Assembly (NCBI GenBank): GCA_900321515.1
Contig: ONWI01000151.1
Span: forward strand, 1-13,510
DNA length: 13,510 bases
From: an uncultured Eubacteriales bacterium
GTDB taxonomy: Bacteria > Bacillota > Clostridia > Oscillospirales > Acutalibacteraceae
Direction: 5' to 3'
The notes under the pieces: generated by a model
What the model was told of the DNA's origin: nothing
The model's input: only the letters and a program-made list of their open reading frames with translations
Databases searched by the model: none
In this document: one piece after another, positions 1 to 5,680 of the stretch
Layout of the letters: every line of letters begins with the position of its first letter
Position numbering within the stretch: the stretch's first letter is position 1
Position numbers and translations under genes: made by a program

Positions 1-32
1 AAAAAATATTAACAAATTTAAACGAATGTTTA

Positions 33-61
33 TCATTATATCAAAGAACATGTGCTATAAT
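33..61 (+). promoter_or_regulatory. Extended -10 promoter of the acetyltransferase gene
   Basis: A perfect -10 hexamer TATAAT lies at 56-61 and is preceded by TGTGC, an extended -10 element. The best -35 at 17 bp spacing (33-38, TCATTA) is poor, so recognition probably rests on the extended -10. Transcription would start near 68, leaving a leader of about 60 nt before the start codon chosen at 131. Confidence 0.6.
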
Positions 62-130
62 ATAGTAAAGGCATCGCGGAAGCAATGGCACTGCGATACC
101 ATCGTATCTAATGCAAAAGGATGGCGGGAA

Positions 131-754
131 ATGAACGGAAAAAACGAAAAGAAAAAAATGCTCTCCGGAAGGCTTTACTGCTCAAGCGGAGACGAAGAGC
201 TGACCAATGACTTTAACAGATGCCGCAAGCTCATAAGACTGTTTAACAATACCAAAGAAAAAGAGCGGGATTATCGGCAGCAGCTTATTGCTCAGATTCT
301 CGGAAGCTGCGGTGAATACTGCAAATTTGAGCCGCCGGTGCATTTTGACTTCGGGTGCAATACATATATTGGCGACCGTTTCTACGCAAATGTCGGCTGC
401 GTGATTCTTGATGTAAACAAGGTGGTAATCGGCAACAATGTTTTGTTCGGACCGAGGGTAAGCATTTTTACCGCCGGACACCCCATCGACCCGGATATAC
501 GCGTCCAGGGGCTGCAATACGGTTATCCGATAACCATTGGAAACAATGTCTGGGTTGGCGGCAATACCGTCATCAATCCCGGTGTGACGATCGGGGACAA
601 CGTTGTCATAGGTTCCGGCTCGGTAGTCACCAAGGATATCCCTCCCAATGTTGTTGCTGCCGGCAATCCATGCCGCGTAATACGTGAAATCACATCAAAG
701 GACAAGGAATACTGGAGCGCTCAGCGACAAGAATATCTGGCAACAGATGATTAG
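131..754 (+). CDS. Maltose/galactoside O-acetyltransferase-like hexapeptide-repeat protein
   Basis: This is probably a cytoplasmic acetyl-CoA-dependent sugar O-acetyltransferase of the MAT/LacA (left-handed beta-helix) family. The N-terminal part (residues about 9-60) matches the Mac domain, with the family-like run LSGRLYCSSGDEEL. Hexapeptide repeats fill the C-terminal two thirds, for example INPGVTIGDNVVIGSGSVV, closing with the usual AAGNPCRVIREI tail. His117 in FTAGHPIDP is the expected catalytic histidine. The start at 131 (207 aa, normal family length) is preferred because AAAAGGA at 115-121 sits correctly before it. The open frame continues upstream to 26, but that segment overlaps the promoter and does not resemble the family. 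The acceptor sugar cannot be told from sequence. No gene link to the peptide cassette downstream is obvious beyond adjacency. Confidence 0.9.
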   Translation: MNGKNEKKKMLSGRLYCSSGDEELTNDFNRCRKLIRLFNNTKEKERDYRQQLIAQILGSCGEYCKFEPPVHFDFGCNTYIGDRFYANVGCVILDVNKVVIGNNVLFGPRVSIFTAGHPIDPDIRVQGLQYGYPITIGNNVWVGGNTVINPGVTIGDNVVIGSGSVVTKDIPPNVVAAGNPCRVIREITSKDKEYWSAQRQEYLATDD

Positions 755-944
755 GGTAGCGCTGTTTATGTCAATAGACATATCTTCCCGCACGGAATCG
801 ACGGCGATCCATTTATCAGCGTTTTCCTATACCATATAAGAGCCTGTCTGTTGTTACTGACATAGTGTTTGCCACATATGTTACAAAGATGAAATATGTG
901 GTTACAATATTGTAACTATGACATTTAAGAACTGTGTGCTATAA
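755..944. other. Intergenic stretch with inverted repeats, upstream of the SPASM fragment
   Basis: No convincing gene was found here. All three forward frames contain stops and none shows a radical SAM CxxxCxxC motif, which matters because the next gene lacks its N-terminal half. The stretch holds an 8-bp inverted repeat (CCACATAT 872-879 with ATATGTGG 894-901), a 16-bp perfect palindrome (901-916), and several GTTAC words (853, 880, 901, and inverted at 912). A 23-codon reading frame at 768-839 lacks a ribosome binding site. Confidence 0.6.
901..916. promoter_or_regulatory. 16-bp perfect palindrome, candidate operator
   Basis: GTTACAATATTGTAAC is an exact palindrome ending two bases before the ATGACA -35 of a candidate promoter. 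A dyad of this length beside a -35 suits a dimeric repressor or activator, but the regulator is unknown and no regulator gene sits beside it. Confidence 0.5.
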
Positions 945-945
945 A
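918..945 (+). promoter_or_regulatory. Candidate promoter overlapping the start of the SPASM fragment
   Basis: The -35 is ATGACA (918-923), the spacer is 16 bp, and TATAAA (940-945) is preceded by TGTGC. The ten bases TGTGCTATAA at 935-944 are identical to the acetyltransferase promoter at 51-60. Transcription would start near 952, beyond the ATG codons at 945 and 951. If active, it would therefore express the PqqD cassette rather than a full SPASM fragment. Confidence 0.45.
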
Positions 946-1307
946 TGAATATGTCGTCATACAGCACATCATTCCGTGTGAATCATTGTATGGCGGATTC
1001 GGCATCAGTGGTTATCTGTCCCGACGGAGTATTGTCGCCTTGCGAACATTTGCAGCAGTCCGTAGGATTCGGAGACGTATGGCACGGCACAACCGACGAG
1101 TCCGCGCGCAGGGAATTCTGCCGTACAGACCGCATTCGCGAGAAGTGCAGAAATTGCGTCTTCCTGCCCGACTGCACCGGATTTGCAAGCTGTCCGATTC
1201 AAGATTCAGACTGCAAGGAATTGCGCAAATTGATGAGCATTGACACATTGAAACGTAAGATTGATAATACGGATACCAACATTGACGAGGATTTACCTGT
1301 CTGTTAA
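945..1307 (+). pseudogene. Left-truncated radical SAM/SPASM protein (SPASM domain only)
   Basis: The 120-residue product is a SPASM domain, which binds auxiliary [4Fe-4S] clusters in peptide-modifying radical SAM enzymes. The first half shows C15-x12-G28-x4-C33 (HCMAD followed by PDGVLSPCEH), matching the CX9-15GX4C signature. The second half shows C-x2-C-x5-C-x5-C (CRNCVFLPDCTGFASC) followed by one more Cys in DSDCKEL. The radical SAM barrel with CxxxCxxC, normally about 200 residues upstream, is absent. An in-frame TAA sits directly before the ATG, and the preceding 190 bp encode nothing like it. No Shine-Dalgarno is visible before 945. The remaining frame is intact, so the truncation is recent or the fragment is still used. 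It lies 21 bp before the PqqD gene, as expected for a former RiPP maturase gene. A functional standalone SPASM protein is the alternative. Confidence 0.7.
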
Positions 1308-1315
1308 TGAAATAC

Positions 1316-1321
1316 GAGGAG
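1316..1321 (+). promoter_or_regulatory. Ribosome binding site of the PqqD-like gene
   Basis: GAGGAG lies 7 bp before the ATG at 1329. It is a strong site, in contrast to the SPASM fragment upstream, which has none. Confidence 0.75.
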
Positions 1322-1328
1322 AATTATT

Positions 1329-1589
1329 ATGAGATTAAAGGATTCTTTTATTACGCAGGAAATAGACGATACCCAGTTTCTCGTACCTGTAGGGGCGGAA
1401 GATTTCAGCGGCATAGTACGCGGCAATAAAACCGCCGCATTTATAGTAAACTGCCTGAAGGAAGAAACCACTGAGGAAAGCATTGTGGACGCCATGTGCG
1501 CAAAATACGACGCTCCGCGTGACCAGATCGCCGCTGACGTCGGGAATATCCTCAAAGTACTTCGCAGGGTCGGGGCACTGGACGAGTGA
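1329..1589 (+). CDS. PqqD-family peptide-binding protein (RiPP recognition element)
   Basis: This 86-residue protein matches the PqqD/RRE fold. It has an N-terminal beta-hairpin region (about residues 1-25, RLKDSFITQEIDDTQFLVP), a turn before GNKTAAFIVNCLKEETTEESIVDAM (a helix typical of the family), then a winged-helix tail ending LKVLRRVGALDE. Such proteins bind leader peptides of ribosomally made peptides and present them to radical SAM or other maturation enzymes. The gene lies between the SPASM fragment and an S26 peptidase, and its TGA overlaps the GTG start of the peptidase gene, which argues for translational coupling. The leader peptide it would recognise is not encoded within this window. 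Family assignment is good; the role in this strain is uncertain because the partner radical SAM enzyme is broken. Confidence 0.87.
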   Translation: MRLKDSFITQEIDDTQFLVPVGAEDFSGIVRGNKTAAFIVNCLKEETTEESIVDAMCAKYDAPRDQIAADVGNILKVLRRVGALDE

Positions 1590-2068
1590 CGACATTTGAA
1601 GAGATTCTTTCGCGTGACGGCAGGCTTGTGTATAGAACCAAAGGGAAAAGCATGGAACCGATGCTGCGTCAATACCGGGATCTGGTAATTATCTCTCCAC
1701 CGTCGGCGCGATTAAAAAAATATGATGTGGCGCTGTATAAGCGTGAAAGCAGTTATGTGCTTCACAGGGTAATAGATGTTGCCGCCGATCATTATCTTAT
1801 CCGCGGCGACAACACCTACTACCTGGAAAATGTGCCGGACTTCGCTGTAATAGGCGTTCTGACCGGTTTTCAGCGCAAGGGAAAATATTACGATACAACC
1901 GATACGGCATATATGAGGTATGTCAGGTTCTGGCATACCATTTATCCGCTGCGCCTTGTTATTTTCCACTGCCGGATGATTGCAGTGGGGATTGCCCGAA
2001 AAACCGGCATTCTCCGTGTGATAAAAAAATTCCTGCGCCATGAAAAGACCGAGAAGCGAAACCCATAA
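1586..2068 (+). CDS. S24/S26-family signal peptidase-like protein (Ser/His type)
   Basis: The 160-residue product has a serine peptidase core resembling S26 signal peptidases of the archaeal/ER (SipW) type. The nucleophile motif GKSMEPM carries Ser22. His60 in YVLHRVID occupies the place of the general base, and IRGDN (about residues 72-76) is the third conserved box. There is no N-terminal membrane anchor. A hydrophobic, basic C-terminal stretch (about 110-145) may associate with the membrane. The start is GTG at 1586, overlapping the stop of the PqqD-like gene as GTGA; the protein begins right at the domain, so no earlier start is needed. In RiPP-like loci such peptidases are suspected of removing leader peptides, but that is inference here. 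It is followed by the nucleotidyltransferase gene in the same direction. Confidence 0.87.
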   Translation: MTTFEEILSRDGRLVYRTKGKSMEPMLRQYRDLVIISPPSARLKKYDVALYKRESSYVLHRVIDVAADHYLIRGDNTYYLENVPDFAVIGVLTGFQRKGKYYDTTDTAYMRYVRFWHTIYPLRLVIFHCRMIAVGIARKTGILRVIKKFLRHEKTEKRNP

Positions 2069-2128
2069 TCACGATATTTATGTATGTACCCCAGCGCCGC
2101 AATTTACTTAGAATGGAGCAATAGAAGC

Positions 2129-3232
2129 ATGATCCCTGAAAAAAACGTGCGGGATATGATTTATCTCGTCTCATGCGCCGTAAATAATAAAATACCGGAT
2201 AAAACATTGGTAGAATCCATGAATCTTGATGATGTTTACTCTATTGCTGCCAGTCATATGCTCTCGACCTGCGTCGCATTCGCGCTGGAAAGCGCCGGAT
2301 ATCAGGACGCCCGTTCAAAAAATACAATCGCCATGTCGCTCCGGAGAACAAGTTTCTTTCAATATTACCTGAACTGCATGAGAAAAGCGTTTGAAGAGCA
2401 GCATATCTGGTTCATGCCGCTGAAAGGCGCCGTGCTGAAGGATGTTTATCCGAAGCCCGGAATGCGGGAGTTCAGCGATTTTGATATTTTGTTTGACGCG
2501 TCCCGTGAAGCCGACTTAAGCGCAATAATGAAAGAGCTTGGTTTTTACTGCCCGAATGAGAATTTTCATTATTCTAAAACTTTTGAAAAAAGACCGTTTC
2601 TGATATTTGAAATGCACACAAAACTGTTTTCCAACCTGCATGACGAGAAAATCTACACGTATTATCTGGATGTTGAGAAACGTCTGAACGGCGACGGTTC
2701 TGAAAAGAAATTCACCTGTGAGGATATGTATCTCCACATGATCGCGCATGAATACAAGCATTACAGCTTTGCCGGAACCGGTCTGCGCTCCATACTGGAC
2801 ACATATATATATCTTGTTTCCCGGAAGCCGGACATGGATTATGTGACCGCCGAAGCGCAAAAAATGGGCATTGCGGATTTTGAAAAACAAAACCGTTCAT
2901 TATCTCTTCATCTGTTCGGCGAGGATGAACTGATGCCGGAAGATCTGGACATGCTCAATTATATTATATCCTCAGGGGCGTTCGGCACGAGGAAAAACCA
3001 TGTAGAGAACGAACTCCGGCAGAAAAAATGGTCGAAGCTGCGCTATATGCTGGACAAATTATCAGTGCCCGTCAGAAAAAAGAACATAAAATATGAAAGC
3101 TTTTCTATCGCATATCCGTTATTTTATAAGCACAAAATACTACTGCCGTTGCTTCCTTTTTACCGTGTTTTCCGTTCAATGAAAGACGGCAGATTTAAAG
3201 CCGAAGCTAATGCAATCAAGAAAGCAAAGTAA
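2129..3232 (+). CDS. Nucleotidyltransferase family protein (NTP_transf_5-like)
   Basis: The 367-residue protein matches the uncharacterised nucleotidyltransferase family often found in peptide-modification and polysaccharide loci. The core motif is at residues 96-119: PLKGAVLKDVY with Lys99-Gly100, then REFSDFDILF where Asp117 and Asp119 are the likely metal ligands. A downstream HEYKHYSFAGTGLRS motif (His207, Lys210, His211) is also characteristic. The start at 2129 is preferred over the in-frame ATG at 2084 because GGAG at 2115-2118 precedes it and the family-like helix begins there. The 2084 codon lacks a ribosome binding site and would add 15 residues. The substrate is unknown; in some lasso-peptide loci relatives accompany peptide tailoring. 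It is the last gene before a strong terminator, so it closes the cassette. Function beyond nucleotidyl transfer is not inferable. Confidence 0.87.
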   Translation: MIPEKNVRDMIYLVSCAVNNKIPDKTLVESMNLDDVYSIAASHMLSTCVAFALESAGYQDARSKNTIAMSLRRTSFFQYYLNCMRKAFEEQHIWFMPLKGAVLKDVYPKPGMREFSDFDILFDASREADLSAIMKELGFYCPNENFHYSKTFEKRPFLIFEMHTKLFSNLHDEKIYTYYLDVEKRLNGDGSEKKFTCEDMYLHMIAHEYKHYSFAGTGLRSILDTYIYLVSRKPDMDYVTAEAQKMGIADFEKQNRSLSLHLFGEDELMPEDLDMLNYIISSGAFGTRKNHVENELRQKKWSKLRYMLDKLSVPVRKKNIKYESFSIAYPLFYKHKILLPLLPFYRVFRSMKDGRFKAEANAIKKAK

Positions 3233-3245
3233 ATGCCTGTATAAT

Positions 3246-3293
3246 AATACCTCAATGTCACACACGGCAAACGTGACATTGAGGTATTTTTTT
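3246..3293 (+). terminator. Strong intrinsic terminator of the PqqD cassette
   Basis: A perfect 16-bp stem (3246-3261 with 3273-3288, right arm GTGACATTGAGGTATT) encloses an 11-nt loop. The right arm runs into seven T residues (3287-3293). It lies 14 bp after the nucleotidyltransferase stop and separates the island from the Spo0A-like gene. Confidence 0.93.
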
Positions 3294-3295
3294 GA

Positions 3296-3305
3296 TTTCG
3301 ACAAA
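3296..3305 (-). promoter_or_regulatory. Perfect 0A box (Spo0A-type binding site)
   Basis: The reverse strand reads TTTGTCGAAA, an exact match to the Spo0A consensus TTTGTCRAAA. It lies about 70 bp upstream of the -35 of a gene encoding a Spo0A-type DNA-binding domain. This suggests control by true Spo0A, autoregulation, or both. Confidence 0.65.
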
Positions 3306-3320
3306 AAAGCACAAAATACG

Positions 3321-3330
3321 TTTCGATAAT
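3321..3330 (-). promoter_or_regulatory. Second, weaker 0A-like box
   Basis: The reverse strand reads ATTATCGAAA, 8 of 10 matches to TTTGTCRAAA, in the same orientation as the perfect box and 25 bp away. Paired boxes are common in Spo0A targets. In AT-rich DNA an 8/10 match alone would be weak evidence. Confidence 0.4.
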
Positions 3331-3375
3331 AAATATAATTATTAGACAGGCAGTGAAATAATTACGATTCGGCAG

Positions 3376-3404
3376 TTGTTTTTTACCGGAATAAATGATA
3401 TAAT
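3376..3404 (+). promoter_or_regulatory. Promoter of the Spo0A-like gene
   Basis: TTGTTT (3376-3381), a 17-bp spacer and a perfect TATAAT (3399-3404). Transcription would start near 3411, about 40 nt before the ATG. The two 0A-like boxes lie upstream of the -35, a position that would suit activation better than simple blocking. Confidence 0.7.
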
Positions 3405-3449
3405 TTTTCCCGCAGAGCCGCCGATCATACGAAAAGGATTGTGAAATTA

Positions 3450-4289
3450 ATGAAGAATGTCATAAGAATACTCGCGACCGACGAGCTGAGACCCATACTG
3501 GAAAGCACAGGGAAGCAATACGCCCTGGAAACTGAGTTCTTCTCAGACCGCGAAGGAAAAATAATCGAAAAGATATCCTGCATGCAGCCGGATGTAATGA
3601 TAATGAATCTCTTTATGCCCGGTTCGGACGCGATCGAAATAATCAAGGCGTACAGAATGCTCTACGCCGGCTCGTTTACATATTTCGCTGTGATCTGTCC
3701 GTTTCTCACAGGAACGCTGAGAAGGGAACTTGACGAGTGCCGGGTGAACAGGACAATATGCAGTCCTTTTTACAAGCGCGACTTCCTCTCCATGCTTGCC
3801 GAGGTGGAACAGCTCAAGACGACTCCGCTTGCCACACTCAAAAGCTCCGGTATAAACACCGTCCACAATTTCCACCACAAGCGGGAGGATTATTCCAACG
3901 AACCGCTTGATCGACCCGATGAGATAATAGAGAAAATCCTCGACGCTTTTGGAATAAACTCAAAAGACACGGGCCGCGTATATCTGAAAAAAGCAATATC
4001 GCTTGCGATCAGGGCGAATGGAGCCGGCTTTTCCGTCACCAAAGAAATCTATCCGGCAGTAGCGGCGGAATTCCGTACAACTCCGTCCTGCGTTGAGCGC
4101 AGGATACGCTGCGCGATAACCAACGCATGGAAATCCGGTCACTCAGCCGTTATCGCCGCGTATTTCGGATATACGGTAAGCAATATGCGAGGAAGACCCA
4201 CCAACGGAGAATTCATCGCCATGCTGGCAGACCGGATTCGTATGGATATGTCAAATGCGTCGGATGTAAAAACACCAATCATATTTTAG
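3450..4289 (+). CDS. Spo0A-like transcription factor with a degenerate receiver domain
   Basis: The C-terminal half (about residues 157-266) is a Spo0A-type DNA-binding domain. Segments VTKEIYP (196-202), FRTTPSCVERRIRCAI (208-223), FGYTVS (239-244) and RPTNGEFIAMLAD (249-261) follow B. subtilis Spo0A almost position by position. The N-terminal half keeps receiver spacing (ILATDE, then QPDVMIMNLFMP) but the phospho-acceptor Asp is Asn53. The conserved Thr aligns with Cys83 and the Lys of the KPF motif with Ser105. Only one of the acidic pair is kept (Asp11). The protein probably cannot be switched on by standard phosphorelay. A flexible linker covers about 120-155. ATG at 3450 is chosen over the in-frame GTG at 3441, which is only 2 bp from the AAAAGGA site (3432-3438). 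The gene stands alone between two promoters. It may be a constitutive, antagonistic or ligand-tuned Spo0A paralogue; that is inference. Confidence 0.9.
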   Translation: MKNVIRILATDELRPILESTGKQYALETEFFSDREGKIIEKISCMQPDVMIMNLFMPGSDAIEIIKAYRMLYAGSFTYFAVICPFLTGTLRRELDECRVNRTICSPFYKRDFLSMLAEVEQLKTTPLATLKSSGINTVHNFHHKREDYSNEPLDRPDEIIEKILDAFGINSKDTGRVYLKKAISLAIRANGAGFSVTKEIYPAVAAEFRTTPSCVERRIRCAITNAWKSGHSAVIAAYFGYTVSNMRGRPTNGEFIAMLADRIRMDMSNASDVKTPIIF

Positions 4290-4331
4290 AGAATCTCCCG
4301 AATATAATTTACACGTTCCGTGTCTCTTTGC

Positions 4332-4360
4332 TTGACTTGAATGAAGCCGTGTGTTATAAT
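4332..4360 (+). promoter_or_regulatory. Strong promoter of the transporter, lipid kinase and alr operon
   Basis: TTGACT (4332-4337), a 17-bp spacer and perfect TATAAT (4355-4360), with TGTGT directly before the -10. Transcription would start near 4367, giving a leader of about 80 nt. No obvious riboswitch fold was seen in the leader. Confidence 0.85.
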
Positions 4361-4447
4361 TGAAACATGTAATTGTGACATTATGCTGATACTGATTCAG
4401 CCACGGACAACAAGTATGCGCATTGACGAATTTGGGAGGTCATTATT

Positions 4448-5662
4448 ATGAATAAGTCCAGATTCATGACGAATTTTTTGAGCATGGCAGCCGCAATACT
4501 GCTATTATTTGCCCTCTTTCACATTGGCGACATAAAAAATGCCGTCATGATGTTTTTTTCTGGGCTGCAACCGCTTTGGGTCGGAATAGCCTTTGCTTAT
4601 CTGCTCTGCCCTGTGGCGGCTTTTTTTGAGGAAAAACTCAAAAAGCTCAAAAAAATCTCGTCTATTGCCCGACCTCTTTCAGTACTCATCACAAGTCTTG
4701 CGGTGCTCGCGGCATTTTCTCTTCTCTGCGCGGTGCTGCTTCCTCAGCTGATCACCAGCATTTCCGACCTCGTACCCAAGCTTCCGGGTATGCTTGAGAC
4801 GCAGCTCGCAAGGCTGCAAAAATTTCTCATCTCCAACAACCAGTTTGCCTCCACCGCAGCCGACCTGGTTGAATCGGCTGAAAGTATGCTCGTCACATGG
4901 ATCAAGACCAACCTGCTCAGCACGGTATACAATCTCGCCAGCAGCCTGATGTCGGTGGGTTCAGCGATAATCAACGTGCTGCTCGCATTCATCATTATGA
5001 TATATCTGCTGCTCGACCGCGAGAGATATCTGAATCAGTGCCGCAAGATATTCCACACCATCAGCCGCAACGAACGCGTCAACGACGCCGTTTACGATAC
5101 CCTCCGGCAGGCCAACAAAATGTTCGGCGGCTTCATTTCGGGCAAACTGATCGACTCGCTTATCGTGGGAATAATATGCTTTGTGTTCATGCTGATCCTC
5201 GGTCTTGACTACCCTCTGATCATTAGCGCTATCGTGGGAGTTACCAATATCATTCCTATGTTCGGTCCGTTTATCGGAGCCGTACCAAGCGCCTTCCTGC
5301 TGCTGCTGGTATCTCCCAAGCAGTGCATTATCTTCCTGATATTCATCATAGTGCTTCAGCAGGTGGACGGAAATCTCATAGGTCCCCGCATTATGGGCGA
5401 CTCTATCGGACTCCCCGCTCTGTACATCACCATAGCGATACTTATGTTCGGTTCACTGTTTGGCTTTATCGGAATGATAATAGGCGTTCCGACATTTGCC
5501 ACCATATATTATGTCGTCAAGCGCGTTTCCGAATATTTCCTCAGAAAGCGCGGACTGCCCACCGAAACCTCCGCCTACGGTCCGGATTTCCGGGCTGCAT
5601 TTGACACTGACGGCAATTCCGACAACTCCGGCGAGGGCGATGACAGCTACGACGACGATTAA
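4448..5662 (+). CDS. AI-2E family transporter-like integral membrane protein
   Basis: The 404-residue protein belongs to the family formerly called UPF0118 (TqsA/YdiK-like). Two hydrophobic segments lie near residues 7-27 and 35-56. A long amphipathic region follows (about 95-165), then several membrane helices. The conserved signature is NIIPMFGPFIGAVPSA, typical of the family, followed by QQVDGNLIGPRIMGDSIGLP and GMIIGVPTFA. Family members have been linked to AI-2 export in E. coli and to sodium/proton antiport in others, so the substrate cannot be assigned here. The tail (about 375-404) is hydrophilic and ends strongly acidic (SYDDD), predicted cytoplasmic. The ATG at 4448 has GGGAGGT at 4434-4440 in front. 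It is the first gene of an apparent operon with the lipid kinase and alanine racemase. Confidence 0.9.
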   Translation: MNKSRFMTNFLSMAAAILLLFALFHIGDIKNAVMMFFSGLQPLWVGIAFAYLLCPVAAFFEEKLKKLKKISSIARPLSVLITSLAVLAAFSLLCAVLLPQLITSISDLVPKLPGMLETQLARLQKFLISNNQFASTAADLVESAESMLVTWIKTNLLSTVYNLASSLMSVGSAIINVLLAFIIMIYLLLDRERYLNQCRKIFHTISRNERVNDAVYDTLRQANKMFGGFISGKLIDSLIVGIICFVFMLILGLDYPLIISAIVGVTNIIPMFGPFIGAVPSAFLLLLVSPKQCIIFLIFIIVLQQVDGNLIGPRIMGDSIGLPALYITIAILMFGSLFGFIGMIIGVPTFATIYYVVKRVSEYFLRKRGLPTETSAYGPDFRAAFDTDGNSDNSGEGDDSYDDD

Positions 5663-5680
5663 TGAGCGGGAGTGAATGAT

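Noticed and set aside
26..130. Upstream extension of the acetyltransferase frame (35 extra codons)
   Set aside because: It overlaps the extended -10 promoter at 56-61, lacks a ribosome binding site, and does not resemble the family N-terminus.
767..782. Small perfect hairpin TATGTC-AATA-GACATA after the acetyltransferase gene
   Set aside because: Six AT-rich pairs and no T tract; too weak to call an intrinsic terminator.
768..839. 23-codon reading frame before the SPASM fragment, considered as a RiPP precursor
   Set aside because: No ribosome binding site, no Gly-Gly or other leader motif, no Cys-rich or repetitive core, and it lies in a stretch that otherwise reads as non-coding.
4311..4323. 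ACACG-TTC-CGTGT hairpin after the Spo0A-like gene
   Set aside because: Only five pairs with a 3-nt loop and no proper T tract, so not called as a terminator. The Spo0A-like transcript may read through into the next operon.
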